In this document: one piece after another, positions 22,301-33,598 of the stretch
Layout of the letters: every line of letters begins with the position of its first letter
How positions within the stretch are numbered: position 1 is the stretch's first letter
Assembly: GCA_013368315.1 (NCBI GenBank)
Contig: JAACJM010000014.1
Span: 897,032-961,031 of the forward strand
Direction: 5' to 3'
Length of the DNA stretch: 64,000 nucleotides
From: Tetrapyrgos nigripes
Lineage: Eukaryota; Basidiomycota; Agaricomycetes; Agaricales; Campanellaceae
Translations under genes and position numbers: made by a program
Notes under the pieces: model-generated
What the model was told of the DNA's origin: nothing
Databases searched by the model: none
Seen by the model: the letters and a program-made list of their open reading frames with translations, nothing else

Positions 22301-23790
22301 CCATCCCTCTGAACTTTTTCAAGTTTTGCTTCGCGATAGCCTTGATCCACCCGCAGTCCACTTTGTGCTATAAAACATTTGTTTAGCACTTGGCGCTCTG
22401 GAAGCATGGAGCCCCCTACCTTCAATGATTGCAGTTGGGGCACTGTACTCTCGTATTTGTCGACTTCCTCCTGCGACGGAAAGAATGACTGTCCCTGGAA
22501 GAAGGACCTATCATCGGAATCGCGATTTTTGGCGTAATGGTTCGCCTGGAAGTTGCCATCGGTGGTATTCTTGTTCTGACTGAGATGCCTAACAGGGAGA
22601 AGTCAGCCCACGAGCGCTGAGATAGCACAGAGGGAGTACTCACTTCAAAAAGTCTGGGTCATTTTCACAACCCTCCTCCATATTCACACCTCGCTCATTG
22701 CACATGGGACAGTAAAGAACGACATTGCCTTTGGGACGACAGGGCAATATGTCGTCGATGCCATGTCCTTGCCCAAGCCACTTCTCTACCATCAAGGTCT
22801 GCCATACTCTCGTTATGATCAAGAAATTATCGTATACGTCCTAGCAAGCACAACGTTAGCACAGATCTAAGGACGAACAGTCGGATACTCACTGAGATAT
22901 TTGCGGGAAACATATTGTCGGTGATGCGTTGCAAATACAGGCAGTAATCGTAGGCAGCTTTCCTGGACGTCTTGGTGAGGATATCGAAGTGTCGCAGGCA
23001 CTCGAAGCTGAAAGCCATCGCCGGTGCTTCCAGCATGGCGGGGAACATGTCTAAACCGAATAACTGATCCCATCGGGATTGATTTCCACATCTGCAGAAA
23101 CGAGCTAAACTGGAGTGGATCCCGTTAGGTTCGGCCACAATCAATTGCACTGCGTGGTTGTTTTCGTCTCTTGAGCATCCAAGATCCCCACGTTGGCAAA
23201 ACTTCAGACAACCTCCGATAGTTGACAGATCTTTCTTCACAAAGTAGCCGTTGTCCACATCCCACTCAAGCACCCAGTGGAAGAATAGATTGCGTTCATG
23301 GGTGTCCAGAAAACACTGTTGGCACACTGGACGGAAGTGGAGACACTCCTGGCACATGAAGTGGCACTTCATACCTTCACGACCGCACGGACAGGGCTCA
23401 CCGATTCGCTGGTTGTAGGATCTTTCGATTAGACGATCCAAAATGTCGGGAAACCGTGCTTGATACTGCTGTTCAATTTCGCAATGCTACTTGGAAGTTA
23501 GTGCTAGACGATGAGCAAGAACGCCACCATAACACTCTTCTTTTCTTTTTGCTTTTCTTCTTCTTCTTCTGTTGACGGGTATCTTCATGGCCAGCTGCTA
23601 AGCCGTCATCCACTGGCTGCGGTGTAGGAGTGGCATGACTTGAGCCTGAAGCCGGCAATTCACTTGCGAAAGCGACATGGGTTGATCCACTGGCAGAGAC
23701 GGATATTGTTCTCGCAATGTGGCTGCCACCCCTCGAAACTGTAATCATGTCCCCTTGGCTCTTGAGTAACTGCTTTTTACGACTAGCCAT
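19356..23790 (-). CDS. KDZ-superfamily transposase with CxC2-like cysteine cluster
   Basis: The minus-strand start at 23,790 reads MASRKKQLLKSQGDM, then a Lys-rich tract (KKKKKKSKKK). At about 23,400-22,830 a cysteine cluster (CPCGREGMKCHFMC, CxxC, CxxCFLDTHE) leads into FFHWVLEWD and EPNGIHSSLARFC, the CxC2 domain that precedes KDZ transposases. The KDZ core follows: LSYDAMCAYCVHF, FCIPIVHVENHADIC, AETAEMVWPELN, then TRQMTPGRREDT with WNFRK (about 22,120-21,770). A long helical region (LENEREKLDERISAWREAQA) and an acidic, then Arg/Gly-rich tail end at 19,356. At least nine short introns break the frame. KDZ proteins mobilise DNA transposons with inverted repeats, and this gene sits just inside such a repeat. 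The canonical GEGVERLW reads AETAEMVW, so activity is uncertain. Confidence 0.85.
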
Positions 23791-23850
23791 CTTGTACAGA
23801 GGTGATTCGAGACGTGGATTTCGGAGACGAACGCGTGGACTCTGGGAGAC

Positions 23851-24098
23851 TGTCAATTTATGAGGTTATGAAAAAGACGGTTGAAACAGGGGAAACTCAC
23901 GATGGATAGACACAAAGAATAGGTCCCGTAGAGAGGGACAATCACAATAATAACAGGTGGACTGGTGGAAAGAGTGTCAATTTATGAGGTTATGAAAAAG
24001 AGGGCTGAAACAGGGGAGACTCACGATGATAGACACACAAAGGGTAGGTCCCGTAGAGAGAGATGATCACAATAATAACGTTTGGTCTTGAAGGGTAA
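23851..24098. repeat. tandem duplication of about 124 bp upstream of the transposase start
   Basis: Two units begin TGTCAATTTATGAGG at 23,851 and 23,975. Both contain the segments TTGAAACAGG/CTGAAACAGG and GGTCCCGTAGAGAG. The inverted right arm has only one such unit (about 33,440-33,540), so the duplication is specific to the left arm. It covers the likely transposase promoter. Confidence 0.75.
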
Positions 24099-24099
24099 G

Positions 24100-24526
24100 A
24101 GCGTTTGGTTTTGAGGGGGTAGAGCCGATAGTAATGGATGGGTGTGAGGGAAAGGAGAGCCACTATAGCCTCTCAGACAAACACAGTTAAGCCGCTCGCA
24201 GACCCACAGGGTTGGCAGCTATTTCGCGTTTCTGAGAGGTGCAAGTGGAGGCTGACTCAGTCAGCAGGGTACTCTAGCTCAGCTAAAGCAGCGCTAACGA
24301 CTATAGTCATAGCAAAGGACGGACAGGCAGCAATACAGCAGGGGAAGGACCGACTGAGGGAGGAGAGGTCGAGGTAGAAAGCAGAGTCAAGACACGACAC
24401 AATTAGAGCTGCGTCATATTTGGTCACACAGGTCACATTTGGTCACGCATATGTCACATTCAGGAAAATTTGAAGTCCATGCATTGTACATACTATGCTA
24501 CAACGAAATACTACAAACTACTACAG
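24100..24526 (+). repeat. inner repeat, left copy
   Basis: This copy contains GGTTGGCAGCTATTTCGCG, CTGACTCAGTCAGC and a run of GGTCACA words, and it ends CTACTACAG. Its reverse complement occupies about 33,005-33,440, and a shorter direct copy lies at 30,283-30,517. It marks the inner limit of the duplicated arm. The open frame crossing it is not supported. Confidence 0.85.
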
Positions 24527-24591
24527 TCAGAAGTTAGGCCATCCGTTCCGTTCTCCGATGGAGAGTACGGATGAATCTATAGCAGCTTCTG

Positions 24592-26955
24592 TTAAGTCCT
24601 TGTCGTCGTCTTCTTGGCTTTCTTCTTGGCTGGTTCTTCTGGTTCTCCAATGATAAATTCGGCTATGTACGCGTAACCCTTTCCTGACTTCATGCCAGGT
24701 GGAGTGGAAACAATAGCTGCCTTCGCCTGGTCTTCTTCAAAATTGCGCTTACCCCTCTGGCTCTTCCTCCTGCCATCCTCCACAATCTCCCCCAATGCAT
24801 TGTCTGTTTCCTTTCCTTTCCCTTTCCCCTTCCTCTGGCCCCTCGGCTTTGCCTTGCTGGGTTGACCTCTTTTGGAAAGCACAGGTTGGTCCACCATTGG
24901 CAGAATGGCTTGAGTGGGTTCGCCAGTTGCTTGAGCGCCTTCCTGGAGAAGGGAATTAGCGGCGACAGGGGATGGGTCCAGTGGGCCCGGGGTAGGTCCA
25001 CGGGTTGCTACGGAATCAACGGCAGAGGGAAGGTGATTGACGGCAACAGAGGCCACAGGTACAGGGGTAGGACCACCTGGTGCCTGAGTACCTTCCTCGG
25101 GAGGGGAATTGTAAACAGCAGAGGGAAGATCTTGACTACCTTCCCCAAAGTCCGAGGCAACAGGGCCACTCAGGACAGCGTGCGTTTCCTGTGCTTCAAC
25201 CTCTGGATGCCCTTCTTGACGTACTTCACCATCTGTCCGTCTTCCAAGTTCCTGTGCCTCTGCCTCCTCATCCTCGTCCTCAGATTCGACTTCTTTTTCA
25301 ACCTCCACAACCTTCTCCGGCTCGCCGTGGCGTTTGCGGACTCTCATCTCGATTTCAGTTGCAGGGAGGAAGTGGAAAAAAGTCGGATTCTCCTTTGAGT
25401 TGTCTTGAAAGTATGAGAAAAAAATTACTGCCTCAGTGAGCGACATAGTGTCAGGGGGCTTGATGGTCTGCGGTGGAGGTGGCTGGATGAGACTCGCATC
25501 ATAATAATCTTCGGGATGCACAGACAGGTCTGTCCAAGGGATTGGAACGTTACAAGTAGAATTATGCTGATCAGAAGCAGAATATAAAAAGACAAATCAG
25601 GCGCGTACTGTACAACTCCTGAAGATACGTGGTCATTATGACCTTCATGACCGCAATGTCTGTCTGAGCGTCCAAGGGAAAAAACAGGAGTACCCTCTGC
25701 ATTTCTCGGAATGTCGGGTGACTTCGGAAATAGAGTCTGCTTGCGCTCTGAACACACATTCCTTCAGTTCCAACGTCGAGAACAGAGAACAAAGAGGGAC
25801 CTTACTGGGTAGGAATTGGTTTGCCCACTCCCTGAAGCTGTCTTGAAAACTCGCACAAATTTCCGGGCCATGCTTGGTGATATTGTCTTCCAGGTTGGAA
25901 CGGCTTTTAGACGCAGCATCAATCCTGTTTGCAGACTCCATTAAACCAAGAAAAGGTGTCATCAGAACTGTACACTTACTTGACCACGTCAACTGCATCT
26001 CCTTCATTTCGGAACACCAGAAACAGTCTCATCTCCACTTCAACGAGGTTTGGAGAGAGGTGGTTCAAGAACCACCATAATGCCTGAACGACCTGTTCAG
26101 GGTTGCTAGAAGTTCGAAGTGAGCAGCTTCATTACACCCGAGACGATAAAGGTTCACCTTGCGATGTCAAAAGCCTGGTCTTTCGCTTTGTGTGTGAAAG
26201 CGCTCTGATCTGCAGCCGCCCATAACTCTGAAACCGCCTTCTGAAAGCCGGGAAGCCAGCGCGTATTTCAAGGCATCGGCTCTTGATCTCATCGGCATGC
26301 TCTTGAGCAAACAAGTCTCTCGGTCCTTGGATCTTCCACAGCACTTGCTTCAGGAAGCCCAAGGCACCATCGCTATCTTGCGCTCCAGCAGACTTCTCTC
26401 CTTCCAGAGTTCGAAGCCTGTTCTTGTAGTAATTCTTGATGTCCTGTAAAGTAAATCAATGATTTTGTGAACACTACCACAAGAAAAGGTTCAGGTCAAG
26501 TCTTACCATCTTGAACTCCTTTTGATTGAGTTCCTTGGTCTTTGTGTTCTTATCTTCCTGATCCTTGGTGAGAGGATGGCCTTCTGAAGGCTTTACGAGG
26601 CTGTCTTCGAGCTTGACCTTCATGGCGTCCTCTTCAGATAGAGTATCAATGATGGTGTTCAAACAATTTGTCAGTGCAGGAGGCCACTTAGTTTTGTCCG
26701 TCTTGCCAGCCAGTTGAGTCTTGCAGTCTTCCGCAGTCTCCTTGAACTTCATCTCATGGGATTCAAGGAGCACAACTTGCTCTTGGAGGTAGTGTTGGAT
26801 GAAGGTTGTTGAGTGATGGATGTGGCATTGGTATCAGGTTGCGTAGCGTGGTCTGTCGTCAAGGTGGTCGAAGTTGCAGTGATAGCGCTATGGTCGTTGG
26901 CGAGAAGTGTTGCAGAATCTTTGGACTTCGATTTGGTCGTGCTGGTGCCGGCCAT
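24592..26955 (-). CDS. unrecognised cargo protein, acidic and basic-rich
   Basis: I do not recognise the family. The minus-strand start at 26,955 gives MAGTSTTKSKSKDSATLL and a Thr/Ser-rich segment. Coding pieces follow at about 26,770-26,510 (KFKETAEDCKTQLAG, KEFKMVRLD), about 26,400-26,150 (AVSELWAAADQSAFTHKAKD) and about 26,090-25,990 (ALWWFLNHLSP, VEVEMRLFLVFRNEGD). The last exon, about 25,521-24,592, is long: acidic (EVESEDEDEEAEAQE), Pro-rich, then a basic tail with RGQRKGKGKGKE and EPAKKKAKK, suggesting nuclear targeting. The frame changes once near 26,240 without an obvious intron, so the gene may be damaged. It is transcribed like the transposase and diverges from the gene at 27,167, about 210 bp away. 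Confidence 0.4.
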
Positions 26956-27166
26956 GGGGAAGAGAGGATAATCGGAATATGTAGATGGGAGATTGTGGGC
27001 GTGATAGAATGAGAGAGCGACCTTCAAGTTTGAACTTGTTTGTGATTCGGGGCCAGCCACTGAAACAATAGAGAATGAGTATAAGTCCTAAAGCGGTATA
27101 AAAAGCATAACACTCACCTTGATAATATAAGCGAAAACCTTCTCTATCTTCCTCCCCACTTTCAGC

Positions 27167-28115
27167 ATGAATAACTTCCTCTCTGCCACAGAACGAGTGT
27201 TCGTTGAACAGCTCAACCTCACCAATCCACTTTATGATGTTAAAACGAAGATGAAACAATTCCGTTTCAGTAACACTGGCCTGAAAAACAACCAAAAACT
27301 CGCTCGTCTCCTCCTCGAGTTTTGGCCGAACATTGCTGAAGCCATGCGATGTAGCGTTCAGCCCGCCTCCCGGCACCGCTGGGAAGTCATCATCGGAGTT
27401 AGGGTCAGTGACGAGCTCGGTGTTTTAAGACACTATTTCCCCGATACACAGGTCCGTGATGCCCTGTAGGAGGTCCATGACTATTGTACTAACGGCTTGG
27501 AATATTGTCAAGAAGAACGAAGCAACAGAGAAGGCAAAAGAGAAGGCAGAAAAGAGGGCGAGAGACAGGGCGGAACAGGCAGAAGCGAAGGCAAAAGAGA
27601 AGGCGGAACGGGAAGAAGCAGTCTGCATCAAGAAGGAAGAAGCTAAGCTTCCTCAACGCATCTGTATTCCCGGCATCCCTGCCCATGCATCTTCCAATGC
27701 CAGCTCATTGACACCTGCCCGTCCCGCCTCCATTGACGTTGATGCTGGTCTCCTTGTCAATATAAAGGAAGCTCAAGCTCAACAGCTTGAAGCACTGCGC
27801 AACCGTCAGACTGCTGAGCGCATCGCACTTAGACGAAGGCACGCAACAGAAGAAGAGGCAATGCGTCGTGAACAGGCGGCAAGGATTGCTGAGTTGTGTC
27901 TAGGTCCTGCAGCCTCGTCCTCGACATCCAGACAAATGCCAACAGTTCATCATCGTCTTCCATCTCCTCCCCCTTCGAGCCCAGTAAAGGCTGAGTCCTC
28001 ATTTTCCCAATCTCAATCTCGAAACAAGCACCAATCTTACACCTCCCTCGGGTCTGCCACCCAGAAGAAACCTAGGATCTGTGTTCCGGACGAGGTCATT
28101 GTGATTGATGATTGA
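27167..28115 (+). CDS. coiled-coil cargo protein with C-terminal SUMO-interaction-like motif
   Basis: Two exons, 27,167-27,451 and 27,513-28,115, join in frame across an intron with a good branch site (TACTAACG), giving 295 residues. The N-terminal 95 residues (LSATERVFVEQLNLTNPLYD, LLLEFWPNIAEA, HRWEVIIGVRVSDELG) look globular but match no family I know. The second exon starts with a long Lys/Glu/Ala helix (KAKEKAEKRARDRAEQAEAK) and continues with another coiled coil (EAQAQQLEALRNRQTAERIA), a Ser/Pro-rich stretch and the end EVIVIDD. A run of hydrophobic residues followed by acids is the form of a SUMO-interacting motif. Nuclear action is inferred. The start codon follows the divergent neighbour by about 210 bp, which may be a shared promoter. 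Confidence 0.55.
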
Positions 28116-28189
28116 TTAGCATAGATACTATCGAACAATGTAACAAACACCCTATAAGTTTTACAAAAATGAATGAGTCAGAAAAGTTT

Positions 28190-28620
28190 ACAAAAATGAG
28201 CAAGAGGGAATCGTTTACCTTGCCAATCCTACATCCCGCCTCCAATGCAACGTCCCAATATGGAAGATAAAAGCTTTCCGAAAGTGACGCGGAACCACCT
28301 CAATAATACTGCATTACCTGCCGATGCGACATCTCAATATGGAAATGAGTCAAAAAAGGTTCCAAAAATGGACAAGAGGCAATGATTTACCTTGTCAAGC
28401 CTACATCCCACCACCAATGCAACGTCCCAATATGGAGGACAAAGGCTTCCAAAAGTGACCCAGAACCACCTCGACAATCCTGCATTACCTGCCAATGACG
28501 ACATCCCAATAAGGAAATGAATCAAAGATTTCCTGCAGTCAAACAAAAGGTTGATAATCACCTTGACGATCCTGCATCTATCTGCCAATGCACCATACCG
28601 ATATGGCAATCCGCCAGTCC
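28190..28620 (+). repeat. five-unit array, about 85 bp per unit
   Basis: Related units start near 28,217, 28,301, 28,391, 28,469 and 28,559. Each has ACCTTG(A/C)C(A/G)ATCCT or ACCTCAATAATACT, then CATCCC/CATTACC, a CCAATGC word and CCAATATGG or a variant. Units alternate between two subtypes, so the array probably grew by doubling of a pair of about 175 bp. It lies between two cargo genes, and I see no clear coding use. Confidence 0.65.
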
Positions 28621-28760
28621 CAGCTCCAGAAGAGGACAAAAAAAAAAATGCCACCTGGACCCAAGCCAATCAGTCAGACTCCAAACACAAACATGATAAA
28701 GGTTGTTGTAAGAACATACCGTCTTACTCGAACCCCATTACCACTACTTTGCTCTCGACA

Positions 28761-29657
28761 ATGCCGTCCCCCAGCCCAAGTCCCGAAATCGTTGAAGATC
28801 GAGGTGAGGACCCTTGTTTGATTACTGTGCAGCACATTGACGTCGTCAAGTTGAGCAGGCGCCGGATACTGTCCATCCCCCAGCCCTGACTTTCCTGACC
28901 CTGACCATGCCTACGACGACATTTTCGCTGCCAAACGACTCAACCAGACCTCCAAACCCAGCTCCCATACTAGCCTGCCCTCGCCCAGCCCGAGTCCCGA
29001 TGTTGTTGAAGATCGACGTGAGTAAGGTTGTTCTAATTGCTTCACAGCACATTGACCTCGTCAAATTGAGCAGGTGCTGGCTATTATCCGTCCCCCAGCC
29101 CCGATTTTCCTGACCCTGACCATGCCTACGACGATATTCTCGCCGACAAACAACTCAACCAGACTTCCAAACCCAGCTCCCACAAAGTCTATGTCTCCGT
29201 ACGCACTCTGTCCGAAGTCGAAAAATCACTGTATTCGGATCTTCCGAACCAAATCATAGCTGACGTTGAGGCGAAACCAGGCAAGTCCGGTATCAAGTGA
29301 GCCCTTGCTGAGGTGGAAGAGCTTTCTGATCAGGACCAGATCGCCACGTCTTCCAAAGCTGGCGCGTCTGCTCACGGTGCCTCCACTTCTATTACCCGAA
29401 GACAAGTCCAACCCGATCACCCTTCTGCTATCCTCCCAACCATCTGTGCCCCGAAACGCGCTTGTGCTACTTGGAAGGTAGACGTCCAGAAACCAAAGAA
29501 GCGAGTCACCGTTGTCAATGTCGATGACACTACCACAAGGAAATGGGTACCAGATTTGCAGGCACAATCAGGCAAGGTCCAGGAAGATTTCCAGGCAGTC
29601 TATGATGTTGACCTTGACCGGGACATTCTGGAACTTCATATGCCCCAGGCCAAGTAA
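28761..29657 (+). pseudogene. cargo gene with duplicated exon block and an in-frame stop
   Basis: The start ATGCCGTCCCCC at 28,761 and the frame MPSPSPSPEIVEDR are followed by an intron and HIDVVKLSR, then PDFPDPDHAYDDIFAAKRLN. The whole set repeats as PSPSPSPDVVEDR, HIDLVKLSR and PDFPDPDHAYDDILADKQLN. Further on, VRTLSEVEKSLYSDLPNQII leads to a TGA at 29,298-29,300. The same frame stays open after it through EELSDQDQIATSS, KKRVTVVNVDDTTTRKW and VYDVDLDRDILELHMPQAK to 29,657. The preserved frame on both sides suggests a recent nonsense change (AAG-TGA-GCC, possibly from CGA). Family and function are unrecognised. Confidence 0.45.
28769..29180 (+). repeat. tandem duplication of about 210 bp containing two exons
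   Basis: The segment from CCAGCCCAAGTCCCGA at 28,774 is repeated from CAGCCCGAGTCCCGA near 28,985. Each unit has a 5' splice site (GTGAG), a CAG before CACATTGACGTCGTC or its variant, a short exon, a second CAG and the exon TTTCCTGACCCTGACCATGC. Introns are copied along with exons, so the duplication occurred at DNA level. Confidence 0.7.
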
Positions 29658-30780
29658 AAGGTCTACGGTGTTGGAGTTCTTGAACTGGAAGAATAGTGGG
29701 CAGGGGTCAAACTGTTATCGAGGTTTTGGCGGTGAGGTTCTCGAGCTGGATTAGAGAGTAGGAATAGCAACAATTGTTTGTATTGCAATAATAATAGACA
29801 TGGTATATAGCAACATGTTATCGCAGCTTTCTACTGCAAAACCTCCGTAGCCTTGGCAGGCTTTCGAGTTCTTCGGATCGGAGAGAGCTCGGGTTTTCGG
29901 CAGAAGAGTGGATTGTCAGGTTGGCTTTGAGGCCGGAAGCGTTGAGTTTGGGTCGGAGAATGGACAAGAATTAGTTAAACGTCGTCTGAGACGAAGGTTC
30001 TGGGAACTAGAAAGATATGTTAGAGTGAAAAAAAGACCAAGAATATTAAGTATTGCTCACAAGGCGGAACGCGATTGGAGGCATTGGACGCAGTGAATGC
30101 GAATACTAGTTTAACATCGTTTCGGACGCAAGCTCTGGCAAATAGAATATCAGGTAGGTTAGTTTCTGAGTGAAAAAAAAAGACAAGGGATAGTAAGTAT
30201 TACTCACCAGGTGAAAAAAGCGATTGAAGAGGATTAGGACCTAGTCTGAATGGGTAGAGCTGATATTGAAGGAATGGTGTGACAGAGCGTTTGGTCTTGA
30301 GGGGGTAGAGCCGATAGTGATGGATGGGTACCACCATAGCCTCTCAGACGAACACAGTTAAGCCGCTCGCAGACCCACAGGGTTGGCAGCTATTTCGTGT
30401 TTCCGAGAAGTACAGGTGGGGCTGACTCAGTCAGCAGGATGCTCTAGCTCAGCTAAAGCAGCGCTAACGACTATAGTCGTAGCAGAGGACCGACGGGCAG
30501 CAATACGACAGGGGACCGATGGACCCAGAAAGGAGAAGAAACGTTGAAGTTGGAGGGAAGGGAAGAGTGCTGGCTTATGCAATTGCCTTTTTGGGCACTG
30601 TAGATTACAAAGCAAGGAATTTAGTTGAGTCACCCGACTCACCGTCGAGTTGGACCTTACCACCACCTTTACCTCACGACTCTACCTTCAACCCCCATCT
30701 TTTCCTTTCCAGTTGCGTTTCGACTGAGTTCGTATGCATCCTTCAACTATAGTTGATAGGGCCTTTGTCTCCTTACCACG
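29658..30780. other. gene-free stretch inside the element
   Basis: No supportable gene. Two similar GTGAAAAAAA...AGTATTGCTCAC/AGTATTACTCAC segments occur near 30,030 and 30,170. The part 30,283-30,517 is a copy of the inner repeat. Confidence 0.5.
30283..30517 (+). repeat. inner repeat, truncated third copy
   Basis: Same orientation and sequence as about 24,100-24,350, from GCGTTTGGTCTTGAGGGGG to the CAGCAATACGACAGGGG segment, ending abruptly at 30,517. It lacks the GGTCACA part and the CTACAG end found in the two full copies. Confidence 0.85.
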
Positions 30781-32991
30781 ATGTCGACACCATCCTCCCT
30801 GCCACCAGATTTAACACCTGAAGAACTGCTGAGAAATAGCAACAAGATTGGTACGTGGTACTCACATATTCTCTCTTCCCATTTGACAGAGTCCTTGTCT
30901 CAGTGCCTCTCACTTACTCCGACGGAGCTGTTGCTTGCCAATACCCCATAACCCGCGAATTCGTCACGTCTCCTACTCAAGTCGAGATTCCTACTCCTCC
31001 TTTCGGGTCCACCAGAGACTTGTATCGTCGTGCCGATGCACTGTATGGCGAAGACGACCCAATCCAGCACCCGCAACCATACAACCGCAGGTTCCCATAT
31101 CTTGCATGCATCACCAAGGAGCCTAAAGAGGACAGGCAGCCGTACTTTGAACACTGTTTCATATGGCAAACACTCCGAGAGCATCATCTCGAGTATACTC
31201 CAGAAGGCCTTGGTACTCGTAAGGGTGTGCTCAAGCCAGTCTACGCCGCCCACTTGGAAGATGTGCTCGGCATTGTCAAAAAACGATTGGGAGAATGGAG
31301 GATTAGGACTCAGGGCAACGAGAAGGACAAGCCGGTGCTGGAGATGCTGAAGGGTTGGGAGGATACTCTGGAGATGTGTTATACCCGACTCAAAAATATC
31401 TCAACTCCTCTCCATGACGCTATTCGCATTGCTTCAGAATTGAGGAGGAGTTGGTTGATGATGATTGCAATACTGGACTACGACGAGAAATTTTTCCCCA
31501 GGATGCGTGGAGTTCTGCCTTCCTCAACATCCGCTCCCAGTCGCAGCGAGTTCCTTATGGGTGCCTTCGTTTGGGACGATGCCACCGCGTTACAGTTCTT
31601 CAAGGTTGGCCTGCCTTTCTTCTACGTCAGGCACTACAGTGACTTTGATCGTCAAAACATCATTGAAGTCAAGGCCTTTCGGAAGTCGTCAGTTCAGCAG
31701 GAGGCTGCAGATCTGCCCTACCCTGTCATTTACTCGGGACAGGCAGGCTCTGACGACAAGTTTGCTGTGATATACAAAGCTTCTGTGGAATGTCTTTCCA
31801 TCAACAGCCCTTTTGCCAATATGCACCTGCCAGGACAATATCACTCGTCATATCAACTTGGCGACCAACTATCCTCGTCAGCGCAGTCCAGGATGGTGGG
31901 TCCATCGACCCCGCAGGTCACATCCTCCACAGGTCCCATTCGGAACTCTACTTCGTCCACCTCCTCCAAGACCCCGTACCGACGACTCACCCACACTGGA
32001 GAGAAGCAGAAGAAAAATCATGAGTTTGCTATTGTCTTGCTTCTATTTCCAAGATCTAACTCTCTTCGCAGCCCCTCAACAGCATCGAGACCTTTTTGCA
32101 GACCTTCCTTCTGATCATCCCTTTGTTCCCATCCTTCCAAAGGCATGGGCTGGAGTGAAAAAGGTCATTGATCGGTCTCAAAGACCATCCGGCCTTAACC
32201 TCAAGTTGTCAACCATAGTCCCTGATCCGGCCCTCTTCTTCGGCTCTGACGATACACGCATGATGTCCTACCTCACCCAATGGAATCATGTCCGACCTGT
32301 TTGGCTTCAGTATTGTCGTTCGGCTACTCCAGGGGCTGTGGAGAATGGAGTGTGGAGAAAAGTTTTGGGTCAGCAATGCTTCACAGGCAACGAGGAGGGA
32401 GAGATCATGAAACCTGGCAGTCGACAGCAAAGGGACGCAAATGAGGCAATCAATTTACTCCAGGACATCTTCCACCGATACTCCCCTGGAACCCCAATCA
32501 AACCATCTTCCCCTACCAGCCTATCCATACGCGAAGGGCATACACTCATCCGGGAGCTTTCCCTCATCAACTTTCGCTACCAATTACTGGCATTGGATAG
32601 TCTGGTGGACACCATGCGGCCAAGGACGGGGACTCAAGCGCAGCTCACAATGGCGTCCACAACCTACATTCGGCGTCAGGAGGAGCTGCTAGGACAAGTG
32701 TTTGAAGGTGGCGATGTGTTCACTCTGGCGGGTGCTAGCAACCTTGGCATCTTTTCGTCTCATTGGCCATCGAGATTGGAAGCCTTGCGTGCATTCCGGA
32801 CAATTATGGATACCTGGCCTGGAAGCAAACCGTCTATTTGGAGCCGAGGCTCAGATGCTAATATGAGGTGGATGCAACTCACCGGTGAGGAATGGGAGCG
32901 AGCCCTTACAGTATTCTACGTACAAACATACTATAATCAGTTTACCCACCCCCCTGTTATGCCAATGACTATAAGCAGTGACTTTACATGA
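30781..32991 (+). CDS. cargo protein of a large agaricomycete family, function unknown
   Basis: The start at 30,781 (MSTPSSLPPDLTPEELL) is joined by an intron 30,851-30,903 in frame to VPLTYSDGAVACQYPIT. Later segments include RRFPYLACITKEPKEDRQPY, then LKNISTPLHDAIRIASELRR and FLMGAFVWDDATALQFFKVG followed by LPFFYVR. I recognise this general pattern (a MGAFxxD..A..F...GLPxxxVR box) from many uncharacterised agaricomycete proteins. A Ser/Thr-rich linker with an intron near 32,023-32,070 leads to the C-terminal part (DLFADLPSDHPFVPILPKAW, MRWMQLTGEEWERALTVFYV), ending at 32,991. The exact linker splice is not resolved. It is the rightmost cargo gene, immediately before the inverted right arm. 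Confidence 0.6.
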
Positions 32992-33004
32992 CTGATGTAT
33001 ATCT

Positions 33005-33440
33005 AGCCGTTCTCACCTATCTTGTCGACTGTAGTATTTTGTAGTATTTTGTTGTAGCATAGTATGTACAATGCATGGACTTCAATTTTTCCTGAATGTG
33101 ACATATGCGTGACCAAATGTGACCTGTGTGACCAAATATGACGCAGCTCTAATTGTGACGTGTCTTGACTCTGCTTTCTACCTCGATCTCTCCTCCCTCA
33201 GTCGGTCCTTCCCCTGCTGTATTGCTGCCCGTCTGTCCTTTGCTATGACTATAGTCGTTAGCGCTGCTTTAGCTGAGCTAGAGTACCCTGCTGACTGAGT
33301 CAGCCTCCACTTGCACCTCTCAGAAACGCGAAATAGCTGCCAACCCTGTGGGTCTGTGAGCGGCTTAACTGTGTTCGTCTGAGAGGCTATGGTGGTACCC
33401 ATCCATCACTATCGGCTCTACCCCTCAAGACCAAACGTGA
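33005..33440 (-). repeat. inner repeat, inverted right copy
   Basis: Reverse complement of about 24,100-24,526, starting CTGTAGTATTTTGTAG and running through TGACTGAGTCAG to the GGCTCTACCCC segment. It shares nearly all bases with the left copy by eye. Confidence 0.88.
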
Positions 33441-33598
33441 TTATTTGTTATTGTCCTGCTCTACGGGACCTACCCTTTGTGTCTCTCCATCATGAGCTCC
33501 TGTTTCAACCGTCTTTTCATAAGCTCTTAAATTGACACTCGTTCCCCAGTCTACGCGTTCGTCTCGGGAATGCACGTCTTCAATCACCTCTGTACAAG

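Noticed and set aside
24138..24377. 79-residue frame with near-identical relatives at 33,178 and partly at 30,300
   Set aside because: Similarity is explained by the non-coding inner repeat. The frame is not kept in all three copies.
26888..27376. 162-residue minus-strand frame
   Set aside because: It overlaps the plus-strand coiled-coil gene, whose two-exon model splices cleanly, and the minus-strand gene start at 26,955. The product shows no motif.
28190..28620. CRISPR-like array
   Set aside because: Units are contiguous and diverged, with no constant repeat plus unique spacer pattern, and the genome is eukaryotic.
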